Assembly: GCA_965247355.1 (NCBI GenBank)
Contig: OZ252011.1
Span: 1,922,001-1,986,000 of the forward strand
DNA from: RHLJ01 sp965247355
Lineage (GTDB): Bacteria > Bacteroidota > Rhodothermia > Balneolales > Balneolaceae
Length of the DNA stretch: 64,000 nt
Direction of reading: 5' to 3'
Shown: piece by piece, positions 7,812 to 16,941 of the stretch
Layout of the letters: the number at the start of each line of letters is the position of its first letter
How positions within the stretch are numbered: the first letter of the stretch is position 1
Translations under genes and position numbers: made by a program
The notes under the pieces: generated by a model
The model's database searches: none
The model's input: only the letters and a program-made list of their open reading frames with translations
Told to the model about the DNA's origin: nothing

Positions 7812-8855
7812 TCAGTCCTTACTCGTAATCTCAACAACCTGTTTATTTATATACCAGGTAGTGGCGGCCATCCCAATAGCAATTGTGATGTAGTAACTGA
7901 TTACCCTCCAGAGAAACAGAGCCAGACCAATGAAAGAATCTCTTGAAATAAGCGGTCCCTGGAATAGCACAAACAAACCTTCCACACCTCCACTTCCTCC
8001 TGGTGTTGGTACAACTAAAAAGGCAAGGTTCATCGCAAGACTTCTTAGTGTAGAAAGTACTTCAGGTGCTGGAAGTAAACTCAGGATAATAATCGTTGGT
8101 AGTGCAATTCTAGCCAACCAGGTCATGGTAGAAAAAAAGAATGCTTTTAATAAAAAGCTGAATGGTTTCTTGCGAAGCTGATGCGCATAGCTTTCAAGGT
8201 TTTCAGCCTCCGAATTTATTTTGTCGCTGTATTTTCTGAGTATTGGGAGCTTGAATACTGCTTTTACAACTTTCTTGATAGCAGCAGGGTTAACAAGTAC
8301 TCCATAGGCTAATATACTGGCATAACTAAGTAGGATTACATATAACAAAATCATTGATGCCTCACCTACCAGACCTACTTCGTGAGGTACTACTTCATAA
8401 AAAATCCCGGTTACTAAAAGAATCGGGATGGCAATTGCGAACCAGATTTGATCCAGCAAAACGCTGTACAGAATAATTGCGGTAGATTCCCCAAGGTTTA
8501 ATCCCTCTTTCGACATTGCATAGGTTGCCATGGGTGCTCCTCCGATCGTAGATGGAGTTACTGCCGAGGTAAAATCCCAGGTAAGTACAATTCTGAACGC
8601 CCCTATCCAGCTTATTACTCCCTCTGATAAAACTCTGAATTTTGCAGCTGTAAACCAGACCCTTAGAAATGAAACCACTAAAGCGATTCCCAGCCCAGGA
8701 AGACGTTTAGGTGCTAGATGAGTTAACACACCTGGTGTATAGGTATACCAAATAACACCCGCCATCGTAAGAACACTTAGTGATATAGAAATCACCAGAT
8801 ATCTCTTCGAGATAAAATTTTGGGGCTGCGTTATGTTGGTTGTGTCTGTACTCAA
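7812..8855 (-). CDS. Flippase-like / LPG-synthase TM-region family membrane protein (UPF0104)
   Basis: A polytopic membrane protein with about eight hydrophobic segments, matching the lysylphosphatidylglycerol synthase transmembrane region / UPF0104 family. The key motif is LAFLVVPTPGGSGGVEGLFVLF near the C-terminus, with PSTIGGAPMATYAM earlier. The open frame extends up to a TTG at 8894, but that codon lies inside the fbaB terminator hairpin. I therefore prefer the TTG at 8853-8855 (LSTDTTNITQPQ), because no ATG precedes the first membrane helix. The substrate is unknown; lipid or polyprenyl-linked flipping is the family expectation. Operon with radA. Confidence 0.75.
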   Translation of the reverse strand: MSTDTTNITQPQNFISKRYLVISISLSVLTMAGVIWYTYTPGVLTHLAPKRLPGLGIALVVSFLRVWFTAAKFRVLSEGVISWIGAFRIVLTWDFTSAVTPSTIGGAPMATYAMSKEGLNLGESTAIILYSVLLDQIWFAIAIPILLVTGIFYEVVPHEVGLVGEASMILLYVILLSYASILAYGVLVNPAAIKKVVKAVFKLPILRKYSDKINSEAENLESYAHQLRKKPFSFLLKAFFFSTMTWLARIALPTIIILSLLPAPEVLSTLRSLAMNLAFLVVPTPGGSGGVEGLFVLFQGPLISRDSFIGLALFLWRVISYYITIAIGMAATTWYINKQVVEITSKD

Positions 8856-8876
8856 TTGATTTATTTGAACAAGTAT

Positions 8877-8908
8877 AAAAAAAGCCACGCACAAGAATGC
8901 ACGTGGCT
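8877..8908 (-). terminator. Rho-independent terminator of fbaB
   Basis: On the minus strand AGCCACGTGCA pairs with TGTGCGTGGCT (11 bp, two G-U pairs, TTCT loop) and is followed by seven T. It starts about 20 bases after the fbaB stop. Confidence 0.85.
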
Positions 8909-8928
8909 ACCAATTTTTTACGAAAAAG

Positions 8929-10005
8929 TTACGCTATGGTAACTTCATCATTCAGATAAACATCCTGAATCATATTCAAAAGCTTAACTCCTTCCGCGAT
9001 TGGACGCTGGAATGCTTTACGACCTGAGATAAGTCCCATTCCACCAGCTCGCTTGTTGATGATTGCTGTTTTTACTGCATCAGCAAAATCATTATCGCCG
9101 GAGGCACCACCAGAATTAATCAATCCTGCACGCCCCATAAAGCAATTCGCTACCTGGTAACGGGTTAGATCGATTGGGTGATCAGAAGTTAATTCACTGT
9201 AGATGCGCTCGTCAAGTTTACCATAGCTGGAATCACCTGCATTTAAAGCTTTGTACCCACCATTGTTGGTTGGCTGCTTTTGTTTGATGATATCTGCACC
9301 AATAGTTGTTCCGATATGGTTTGCCTGACCAGTTAAATCAGCAGAAGTGTGATAATCAACACCGTCTACTTTAAAAGCATTATTACGAGTATAGCACCAT
9401 AGAATAGTTGCCAATCCAAGTTCGTGAGCATAGGCAAATGCCTGAGCTACTTCCTGGATTTGTCGGTTTGATTCTTCAGATCCAAAATAGATTGTTGCTC
9501 CTACAGCTGCAGCTCCCATATCATATGCCTGATCGATCGTACCGAACATAATCTGATCGAATGTATTTGGGTATGTAAGTAGCTCGTTGTGATTAATTTT
9601 AACTACAAAAGGAATTTTGTGCGCATACTTTCTTGATACTACTCTTAGCGCTCCAAAGGTTGATGCCACTGCATTACATCCTGCTTCAATAGCAAGATTT
9701 ACGATGTTTTCAGGGTCAAAATAATCCGGGTTTTTTGCAAAAGAAGCTCCCGCTGAATGCTCAATACCCTGATCTACAGGCAGGATTGATAAAAAGCCAG
9801 TTCCGCCTAAACGTCCCGCTTCAAAAAGCCATTGTAAATTTCCTAATACTCTGTTATTCCGATCAGAGTGAGACCAAATATCATCCACAAATGTACCAGA
9901 TGGTAAAGCTAAACGATCTTTGCTAATGGTTTCGCTTTTATGGTCGAGAAGATATGAGGCTTCATCGCCTAACATTTCTTCAATCTTCGCTATATCAAGT
10001 GACAT
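8929..10005 (-). CDS. fbaB: Class I fructose-bisphosphate aldolase (DhnA/FbaB type)
   Basis: A 358-residue archaeal/DhnA-type class I aldolase that cleaves fructose-1,6-bisphosphate to GAP and DHAP through a Schiff-base lysine. It follows E. coli FbaB throughout: LSILPVDQGIEHSAGASFA, AIEAGCNAVASTFG, KINHNELLTYPNT, GATIYFGSEES, YHTSADLTGQANH, IGADIIKQKQPTNNGGYKA, and C-terminal RAGGMGLISGRKAFQ. Start at the ATG complement of 10003-10005, with no obvious SD. Monocistronic, with a strong terminator after it. Confidence 0.95.
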   Translation of the reverse strand: MSLDIAKIEEMLGDEASYLLDHKSETISKDRLALPSGTFVDDIWSHSDRNNRVLGNLQWLFEAGRLGGTGFLSILPVDQGIEHSAGASFAKNPDYFDPENIVNLAIEAGCNAVASTFGALRVVSRKYAHKIPFVVKINHNELLTYPNTFDQIMFGTIDQAYDMGAAAVGATIYFGSEESNRQIQEVAQAFAYAHELGLATILWCYTRNNAFKVDGVDYHTSADLTGQANHIGTTIGADIIKQKQPTNNGGYKALNAGDSSYGKLDERIYSELTSDHPIDLTRYQVANCFMGRAGLINSGGASGDNDFADAVKTAIINKRAGGMGLISGRKAFQRPIAEGVKLLNMIQDVYLNDEVTIA

Positions 10006-10148
10006 GTCTTTAGTTTTTAAAATTAATTTTAAGGACAGAAAATATAGTAGTTAATCAATCAAATGACTAACTCAACTTATATACAACTACCAATTAGGTT
10101 ACTTCAAACGCTTCAAAATCCGTATCTTTTGTTAATATTTTGTGAATT

Positions 10149-11138
10149 ATGAAGATTGATACTATTACCCTTCCCAAAAAACCGCTTTTCCTCGCTCCTA
10201 TGGAGGATGTAACCGATTCTCCATTTCGTCAGATTTGCCGGAAGAAAGGAGCAGACATTGTTTTTACAGAATTCATAAGCTCCGAAGCTCTGATTAGAGA
10301 CTCTGATATTGCGCTGCATAAGATGAGTTATACTGAGAGTGAACGACCATTTGGTATACAAATATTTGGTGGTCGCGAAGAAGCCATGGAGGGTGCAGCA
10401 AAAGTCGCTGAAAATAATAATCCCGATTTGGTAGATATCAATTTTGGGTGCCCTGTCTACAAAGTTGTTAAAAAAGGAGCCGGAGCTGCCTGCCTGAAAG
10501 ATATTGATATGATGGAGCGTATGGCCGGAACCGTGGTAGACGCTGTAAAGAATAAGCCGGTAACCGTAAAAACAAGGCTTGGCTGGGATGATGACACTAT
10601 TCGAATTCAGGAAGTAGCGTTAATGTTACAACGAATTGGGGTGAAAGCTCTTACCGTTCACGCCCGCACCCGTTCTCAAAAATATAAAGGAGACGCTCGT
10701 TGGGAATGGCTAAAGAAACTTAAAAATACACCGGGACTCGAAATTCCAATAATTGGAAATGGAGACGTCACTTCTCCCGAACTAGCTAGAAAGATGTTTG
10801 ATGAAACTGGCGTGGATGGGGTGATGATTGGTCGAGGGGCTATTGGAAATCCCTGGATCTTTGAACGATCACGTCACTACTTAGAAACAGGGGAATTACT
10901 TCCGGAACCCACCCTTGATGAAAAGCTGGAGCTTTGTGCTGAACAACTTCGCCTTTCCGTAGAGCATCAGGGAGAACGATATGGGGTTATAATTATGAAA
11001 AAGCATTATGGTCAGTATCTGAAAGGAATTCGTAACGGTAAGAAGCTCCGTCTGGAACTGATGAAGTATGATACAATGGACCCGATTCTGGAGATTCTTC
11101 TCAATTACAAAGAAGAAGAGTTTTTTGCAGTGGTTTAG
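10149..11138 (+). CDS. dusB: tRNA-dihydrouridine synthase (DusB-like)
   Basis: A 329-residue FMN-dependent TIM-barrel enzyme that reduces uridine in tRNA. It begins with the family signature LAPMEDVTDSPFRQICRKKGAD. The catalytic cysteine lies in VKKGAGAACLKD, after INFGCPVYKV. Substrate-binding residues are in KTRLGWDD and LTVHARTRSQKYKGDARWEW, and FMN-phosphate binding in IIGNGDV and MIGRGAIGNPWIF. The C-terminal helical tRNA-binding domain is present. Which of the Dus subfamilies it belongs to is by resemblance. Divergent from fbaB, and the 143-bp gap presumably holds both promoters. Confidence 0.9.
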   Translation: MKIDTITLPKKPLFLAPMEDVTDSPFRQICRKKGADIVFTEFISSEALIRDSDIALHKMSYTESERPFGIQIFGGREEAMEGAAKVAENNNPDLVDINFGCPVYKVVKKGAGAACLKDIDMMERMAGTVVDAVKNKPVTVKTRLGWDDDTIRIQEVALMLQRIGVKALTVHARTRSQKYKGDARWEWLKKLKNTPGLEIPIIGNGDVTSPELARKMFDETGVDGVMIGRGAIGNPWIFERSRHYLETGELLPEPTLDEKLELCAEQLRLSVEHQGERYGVIIMKKHYGQYLKGIRNGKKLRLELMKYDTMDPILEILLNYKEEEFFAVV

Positions 11139-11144
11139 TTTTTT

Positions 11145-11236
11145 GTCATTTCGAATCCTCCCTTGGTGGTGAGAAATCTAAAATTCTATGTTTTTGCTTT
11201 TAACTTTCAAGACTTCTCACAGTCGTTCGAAGTGAC
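11145..11236. repeat. Dispersed intergenic repeat, type 2 (GTCATTTCGAA ends)
   Basis: It starts GTCATTTCGAATCC and ends CGTTCGAAGTGAC, inverted relative to each other, with GAGAAATCT and GACTTCTCAC inside as a second inverted pair. A half copy lies at 43225-43251. Confidence 0.75.
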
Positions 11237-11302
11237 AACTTTCTATGTATCTTTTCTAAATATACTTCGTACTTACTCGCCGTTTAAACAAAGGAGATTG
11301 TC

Positions 11303-11506
11303 ATGTTGTCTAGATTAGCGATGGTTTTTAAATCTTTTCTTGGTGCCGCCGGAGTTGCTGCTTCCCCAATCAAAGCAATTACCGGGATTGTAGTCAGTTT
11401 AATTATCCCCTATTTATTTTATGCTTTTTTAGGCGGATTCGGACTCGCACTTGCTATTTTTGGAATAGGCTGGGCTATCTGGTATTTCGCTAAAAAGAAA
11501 AAGTAA
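11303..11506 (+). CDS. Small membrane protein, unknown function
   Basis: A 67-residue protein with two hydrophobic stretches (about 19-44 and 43-61, Gly/Ala-rich: AFLGGFGLALAIFGIGWAIWYF) and a terminal KKKK tail. It most likely forms one or two transmembrane helices with the basic tail in the cytoplasm. A clear SD (AAGGAG at 11291-11296) sits 6 bases before the ATG, which supports a real gene. Convergent with the S9 peptidase, 8 bases apart. No family recognised. Confidence 0.6.
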   Translation: MLSRLAMVFKSFLGAAGVAASPIKAITGIVVSLIIPYLFYAFLGGFGLALAIFGIGWAIWYFAKKKK

Positions 11507-11514
11507 CGTTGATT

Positions 11515-13518
11515 TTATTTTTCCTTGTTATCTGGCCTTTCCCAAGGTTGCCATTCTGTACCTAGAGTATACTTCTGAATCCATTTAATTTCTTCAATAT
11601 CTCTCGTGCGTTGGTTCCGGGGTTCTCTAAAACCATGGGGTTCTCGTTTAAAAGCAATATAACGGGTATCAACTTTTCCTATATCTTTCAAGAACGTAAA
11701 GAAAATCTGACTTTGCATTGGTGTATCTGTTCTATCTCTTAAGCCATGTAAGAACAACGTTGGTGTAGTAACTTTATCAGCATGTGTAGCTGGTGAGCGC
11801 TCCCTATACCCTTCAGGATTACTCCATGGTGTGCCTCCAATGTACCAAAGACTTATATCGTAATTAAAACCGAGTCCATATTCTGATGTCCAATCTGAAA
11901 CCATGGCCCCAAGTGAAGCTGCCTTAAACCGATCTGTTTTTGTGATTACAGTTCCTCCCAGAATACCGCCATAACTCCACCCTCTTACAGCCATTTTTTT
12001 CGAATCAATTTTTCGTTCAGAAATCAGTTTATCAACCCCAGTCATTAAATCCTGATAATCCCCACCTCCAATATCATTCATATTTTCTCTAAGGAAGTCA
12101 TCTCCATAGCCAGAACTTCCCCGCACATTTGGAGCAAGTTGTACATATCCCAGACCGGCCCATACATGATATCTGGTGCTAAAACTATTAGTAAAAACTC
12201 CTGCCGGACCACCATGTATGTGTAGCAGAAAGGGCGCCTTTCCATCTTTCTTAACATTCTTCGGAGTGTATTGAATACCTTCTATTTCTAATCCATCAAA
12301 GCTTGTCCAGTTCACCACCTCATAATCAGCAAGCTGAATACTATCCCGAATAAATGGGTTTAGATCCGTCAATCTGATTGCGTTTTCTATATCATTAATA
12401 TTTGAAGTATAGAGATCAGGAGGAGTAACCGCATCCTCTCTGGAGAACACCATTTTTTCTCTTTTTTTATCAAACCCTCGTATCGAAAGAATTCCGTCAA
12501 GGTCTGAATGTTGAGTAATATCTCCTGAGTTTACATCTATTGAAAATAAGTTAGAATTCGTTTGTACAAGGCCGTTCAGATAAATTGTTTCTCCATCTGC
12601 ACTTAAGTAAAAGCCTCTTATATCTCCATTAAAATTTCCAGAAACGAGTTCATACTCCCTGGTGCCTGAACTCATTTTCCAGATTTTTGTCTCTCTTAAT
12701 TCCCATTCTTTATCATCTGGTGCTGTATAGATGAAATGATCATTATCTGGTAACCAGGTTAAACCACCTTCAGGAGCATTGTTATCGGTTAGTTGGGTTC
12801 CGGTACTATCTCCTGAATTCAGTAAATAAATCTCTGAAAGATTCCCTTGGTTCCTGCGGTTCTCTACCCTTAGTGTATAAATAATCTTTTCTTGATTTGG
12901 AGAAACCTCAAAGTCCCTGATTATATGTTCCCCTTTGGTAAGCTGAGTTTCTTTTTTTGTACTGATATCAAATTTCCAAAGCTGATTCCAATCACCTTCT
13001 GTTTGTCCATTAGGTGCCTCATCCATGAAATAATGGTCATACCCGGCTTTATACTTTTTTTGCTCCTCACTTGGTTCAGGAACATCAGCTAAAAAATATA
13101 TCACCTTACTATCAGCCGACCATTCATAACTGCCTACACTACTTTTATGATTCGTAAGCTGGACAGCCTCACCACCTGATGTGGGTAACAGAAAAATCTG
13201 AGAAGCTTTATCTACTGTTCTTTTTAAAGAAATGTATTTTCCATCAGGCGAATACGTAATACTACTTCCTCCCTCTTCTCCAAGATATTGGTAGCTTTCA
13301 CCCCCATCTGCAGGAATAAAATAATACTTGGTATCATAGGTATTTTCTTCCCAATTCAACGTCCTCTTACCAAATATAACCGATTCTCCATCAGGCGAAA
13401 TGATAGTAGAACCTATACCGACCATATTGAGATAATCGTCGGTTGTCATTGCTCTCTTTTGAGCATACACATTAATAGAGAGAAAAAAACAAAGGGAAAG
13501 GACAGTCACAAGGCGCAT
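11515..13518 (-). CDS. S9 family serine peptidase (prolyl oligopeptidase / acylaminoacyl-peptidase type)
   Basis: A 667-residue exported peptidase. A signal peptide (MRLVTVLSLCFFLSINVYAQ) precedes a WD40-like/TolB-like beta-propeller (about 30-390) that gates the active site. An alpha/beta-hydrolase domain follows, with the nucleophile in GWSYGG (S515), a likely catalytic Asp in GLRDRTD (D595) and His in EPHGF (H628). An oxyanion HGGPAG motif is also present. It is expected to degrade peptides in the periplasm. Length is typical for bacterial DPP/AAP-like enzymes. It lies downstream of serS on the same strand but about 100 bases away, so co-transcription is uncertain. Confidence 0.9.
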   Translation of the reverse strand: MRLVTVLSLCFFLSINVYAQKRAMTTDDYLNMVGIGSTIISPDGESVIFGKRTLNWEENTYDTKYYFIPADGGESYQYLGEEGGSSITYSPDGKYISLKRTVDKASQIFLLPTSGGEAVQLTNHKSSVGSYEWSADSKVIYFLADVPEPSEEQKKYKAGYDHYFMDEAPNGQTEGDWNQLWKFDISTKKETQLTKGEHIIRDFEVSPNQEKIIYTLRVENRRNQGNLSEIYLLNSGDSTGTQLTDNNAPEGGLTWLPDNDHFIYTAPDDKEWELRETKIWKMSSGTREYELVSGNFNGDIRGFYLSADGETIYLNGLVQTNSNLFSIDVNSGDITQHSDLDGILSIRGFDKKREKMVFSREDAVTPPDLYTSNINDIENAIRLTDLNPFIRDSIQLADYEVVNWTSFDGLEIEGIQYTPKNVKKDGKAPFLLHIHGGPAGVFTNSFSTRYHVWAGLGYVQLAPNVRGSSGYGDDFLRENMNDIGGGDYQDLMTGVDKLISERKIDSKKMAVRGWSYGGILGGTVITKTDRFKAASLGAMVSDWTSEYGLGFNYDISLWYIGGTPWSNPEGYRERSPATHADKVTTPTLFLHGLRDRTDTPMQSQIFFTFLKDIGKVDTRYIAFKREPHGFREPRNQRTRDIEEIKWIQKYTLGTEWQPWERPDNKEK

Positions 13519-13617
13519 AAAGAGCTTTTATTTTAAAAAGCCCAATATAGCATTATAAGAATCAAATCAAAGATTGGTTAGAGTTTTAAGCTACAAGCAT
13601 TTTTAATTCACTTCTAT

Positions 13618-14886
13618 TTATAAATAATCCCTTCCAATAAATGGTTTTAATACTTCAGGAACTCTCACTTTCGCGTTCTCTTCCTGATAGGCTTCCAGTA
13701 TTACAGAAACAATTCTTGGTAAAGCTAATGCAGAGCCATTCAGAGTATGTACCATTTCAGTATTCTTCTCTTCTTTTCGATAACGCAGTTGCATTCTTCG
13801 GGCCTGGAAACTTTCAAAATTTGAGCAAGAACTCACTTCTAACCAGCGCTGTTGTCCAGGACTCCAAACTTCCAGGTCGTACTTTTTACTTTGTGTAAAG
13901 CCCATATCCCCTGTACACATTAGTAACGTGCGATAAGGTAACTCAAGAGCTTGAAGTAATTTCTCGGCATGCTCACGAAGACTTTCTAATTCAGAATAAG
14001 AAGTTTCAGGTTTTACAATTTTCACCAATTCAACTTTATCAAATTGATGTAATCTGTTAAGTCCACGCACATCTTTTCCGTAAGACCCAGCTTCTCTTCT
14101 CCAGCATGGAGTATAGCAGACATATTTAATCGGAAGATCCTGGTCAGCTAAAATCTCATCCCGGTGAAAATTGGTTACGGGAACCTCTGCTGTCGGAATT
14201 GCGAAAAATTCATCTCTGGGTACCACGTACATCATGTCTTCTTTGTCGGGAATCTGTCCGGTTCCACGGGCCGAATCTTCGTTTACAAAATATGGAGCTT
14301 GCAATTCAGTATACCCTGCACTACCCGCTTCATTGATAAAATAATTGATTAATGCTCTCTGAAGTTGAGCCACAGGGCCAACATAAAATGGAAATCCTGC
14401 TCCGGTAACCTTTACACCGCGCTCGAAATCTACCCATCCATAACGATCTGTAAGTTCCCAATGAGGCTTTCTCCATTCATCTTTATTAGGCTCTCCCCAG
14501 GTTGAAAATACCTCATTATCACTCTCAGTAGCACCCACCGGTACACTCTTATGAGGTACATTTGGTATTTTTAAGAGCAATGTTTCACGCTCATCCTGCA
14601 AGGCTTTTACTTTCTCTTCGATCTCTTTTATTTGCTCTTTCAGAGATGAAGTCTCTGCAATAATGGCCTGAGCTTCTTCCTTTTTCCCCTGCCCCATTAG
14701 CATTCCAATCTGCTTAGCTTTGGAATTGCTTTCGCTACGAATACCGTCTGCTTTATGAGCTAATGAACGCCATTCTTCATCTTTTGATAAAACTTCTTCA
14801 ACAAAGGAGTTGTCTTTTTCTCCTTTGTTAATCATGGCTTTCTCCACGAGTTCCTTATTTGATCTGATGAAATTTATATCCAGCAT
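13618..14886 (-). CDS. serS: Seryl-tRNA synthetase
   Basis: A 422-residue class II synthetase that charges tRNA-Ser. The N-terminal long antiparallel coiled coil (about residues 28-110) contacts the tRNA variable arm. The class II core follows, with motif 2 around YTPCWRREAGSYGKDVRGLNRLHQF and motif 3 near LNGSALALPRIVSVILEAYQ. QAPYFVNEDSARGTGQIPDKEDMMY and SSCSNFESFQARRM are SerRS-specific blocks. Start at the ATG complement of 14884-14886. Divergent from the Lrp gene across a 190-bp gap in which I see no strong motif. Confidence 0.95.
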   Translation of the reverse strand: MLDINFIRSNKELVEKAMINKGEKDNSFVEEVLSKDEEWRSLAHKADGIRSESNSKAKQIGMLMGQGKKEEAQAIIAETSSLKEQIKEIEEKVKALQDERETLLLKIPNVPHKSVPVGATESDNEVFSTWGEPNKDEWRKPHWELTDRYGWVDFERGVKVTGAGFPFYVGPVAQLQRALINYFINEAGSAGYTELQAPYFVNEDSARGTGQIPDKEDMMYVVPRDEFFAIPTAEVPVTNFHRDEILADQDLPIKYVCYTPCWRREAGSYGKDVRGLNRLHQFDKVELVKIVKPETSYSELESLREHAEKLLQALELPYRTLLMCTGDMGFTQSKKYDLEVWSPGQQRWLEVSSCSNFESFQARRMQLRYRKEEKNTEMVHTLNGSALALPRIVSVILEAYQEENAKVRVPEVLKPFIGRDYL

Positions 14887-15076
14887 TCCTATCGGTTCTT
14901 TTAAAATTTGAAATAAGACTTAAAGATAAGACCTAATCATGACTTCAATAATATTTTTTTGCGATAGCCTGAACTTTTGTCTTTTATTTTTGATGGGGCT
15001 TATCTAACTTAAAACCTTAATAAATTAGGTAATTTTATTTATCCCAAAGAAATTTTAGGAAAAAAGGCAATTTTAC

Positions 15077-15556
15077 ATGACTCATCTTTTAGACGACATA
15101 GACATCGCTATTTTAAATCACCTTCAAGAGAACGGTAGAGCGCAACGAAATAAAATTGCTGAGCTTGTAAGTCTATCGGTGCCATCGGTATCAGAACGCA
15201 TGAAGAAGCTGGAAGAGCGAGGACTTATTCAAGGTTATCATGCTATTTTAAACAGTAAAGACTTCAACTTTGATATTACCGCTTTTCTATTTGTACAGGT
15301 TGATGGGTCAGAACATTACCCGGAATTTGTACGAAAAGTTACCAGTGAGCCTGAAGTTTTAGAATGCCATTCTATTACGGGTGATGGCTCTCATCTTTTA
15401 AAAGTACGAACCAAAAACACAGCTTCTTTTGAGCGACTACTCTCAACCATACAATCCTGGGATGGAGTTGATAAAACTCGCTCAAATCTTGTTCTCTCTA
15501 GTTTTAAGGAAACACGCGCACTTCCAATCGAACAGGCTACAGAACTTATAAAATAG
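15077..15556 (+). CDS. Lrp/AsnC family transcriptional regulator
   Basis: A 159-residue regulator with an N-terminal winged helix-turn-helix (DIDIAILNHLQENGRAQRNKIAEL, recognition helix SVPSVSERMKKLEERGLI). The C-terminal RAM/AsnC ligand domain (about 68-150) has ECHSITGDGSHLLKVRT as its typical core. Lrp-type proteins usually sense an amino acid and act on amino-acid metabolism genes. rocD and lat lie about 18 kb away, but no link is shown by sequence. Its own gene may be autoregulated from the upstream AT-rich gap. Confidence 0.9.
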   Translation: MTHLLDDIDIAILNHLQENGRAQRNKIAELVSLSVPSVSERMKKLEERGLIQGYHAILNSKDFNFDITAFLFVQVDGSEHYPEFVRKVTSEPEVLECHSITGDGSHLLKVRTKNTASFERLLSTIQSWDGVDKTRSNLVLSSFKETRALPIEQATELIK

Positions 15557-15639
15557 CAGATTTAACTCAATAAAAGAGTTAATAAACACATCGGGATTCG
15601 TTACCTTTACGACAGAATGACAGACGTAATAGAATAAGT

Positions 15640-16941
15640 ATGGATCGCGAAGTATTTCAGGAACAATTTGGGCTGCTTGGGGCTTCCCCAGCGGTTAGAC
15701 AGGTTGTTGATAAAATTATGCAGGTTTCCAAAACCGATATTACCATTTTGCTACAAGGGGAAAGCGGTGTTGGAAAAGATGTTACCGCTCGTGCAATTCA
15801 TGGGACCAGCGAACGAAAGCGCAATGATCTTGTAATTGTGAACTGTGGTGCTATTCCTGAAGGAATTATTGAGAGTGAGCTTTTTGGACATGAGAAAGGA
15901 GCCTTTACCGGAGCCAATGACTCCAGAGAAGGATATTTCGAAAAAGCGGATGGAGGAACCATCTTCCTCGATGAAATCGGTGACACCCCAAAAAATGTGC
16001 AGGTTAAACTGCTGAGAGTGCTGGAAAATGGTGAATTTTTCAGAGTTGGCTCTAGCAAAGTTCAGAAAACTGATGTTCGATTAATTGCGGCAACCAACCG
16101 TGATCTCTGGCAAATGGTAAAAGATGGCACTTTTAGAGAAGATCTTTATTATCGATTAGATACGGTGCAAATTCATCTTCCACCACTAAGAGAACGTCAA
16201 GAAGATGTGATTCCAATTTTCAGAAAATTTGTCCAGGAATTTTCAGCCCGATATGATTCTGTGTTTAAAGGGTTTTCTGATGAGGCCCGTGAATTACTCA
16301 TTTCTTACCGATGGCCTGGAAACATCCGAGAGCTTAGGAATGTAGCCGAACAGCTTGTGGTATTAGAAAAGTCTCAGTTTATCGATGTTGAGCGACTTCA
16401 GAAGTATTTAAAAGGCCGGCAACACGAAGGCTCTGCTGATAATCTCCCTATGGTTGCAAATTCTGAATCAAGTCAGGCATCGGGCTCTGATTTCGATCGC
16501 AGAGATCGCGAACTGGTATACCGTGCCTTGGTTGAACTCCGAAATGATATTGGCGATGTAAAACGAATGTTAGCCAACTTTCTGTATTCCTCACTTTCTG
16601 ATAAAGGCATTAAGGCGCTGCCTCCTGCAATTCGTGATGAAGTAAATACAGAACTCCCATCAAATTTAAATATAGATCTTGGGAATCAAGCCTCTCTGGG
16701 AATGAGCTCTCTGCCAAGCCCACATTCTGATCATGATGATTCTGAATTTATTGATCCTGAGGAGTCTGAATTGATGAAGTTCTTTGGTGATGGAGAGATC
16801 CCTTCTATCGAAGACACAGAACAGTTTCTCATCAAGAAAGCACTGGACAAATTTGATGGAAATAGAAGAAAAGCCTCAGAAACCTTAGGTATAAGTGAGC
16901 GAACTCTTTATCGAAAACTGGATCAATATGGTTTGGCTTAA
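15640..16941 (+). CDS. Sigma-54-dependent transcriptional activator without receiver domain
   Basis: A 433-residue AAA+ activator. The central domain begins almost at the N-terminus (FGLLGASPAVRQVVDKI). It has Walker A GESGVGKD, the sigma-54-contacting loop GAFTGA, Walker B TIFLDEIGD, the sensor segment VRLIAATNRDLW, and the arginine-finger region ending WPGNIRELRN. A poorly conserved linker (about 270-385, acidic, with a helical DRELVYRALVELRNDIGDVKRML segment) leads to a Fis-type helix-turn-helix (NRRKASETLGISERTLYRKL). There is no receiver or GAF domain, so its trigger is unknown. Its stop overlaps the start of the LptE-like gene. Confidence 0.9.
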   Translation: MDREVFQEQFGLLGASPAVRQVVDKIMQVSKTDITILLQGESGVGKDVTARAIHGTSERKRNDLVIVNCGAIPEGIIESELFGHEKGAFTGANDSREGYFEKADGGTIFLDEIGDTPKNVQVKLLRVLENGEFFRVGSSKVQKTDVRLIAATNRDLWQMVKDGTFREDLYYRLDTVQIHLPPLRERQEDVIPIFRKFVQEFSARYDSVFKGFSDEARELLISYRWPGNIRELRNVAEQLVVLEKSQFIDVERLQKYLKGRQHEGSADNLPMVANSESSQASGSDFDRRDRELVYRALVELRNDIGDVKRMLANFLYSSLSDKGIKALPPAIRDEVNTELPSNLNIDLGNQASLGMSSLPSPHSDHDDSEFIDPEESELMKFFGDGEIPSIEDTEQFLIKKALDKFDGNRRKASETLGISERTLYRKLDQYGLA

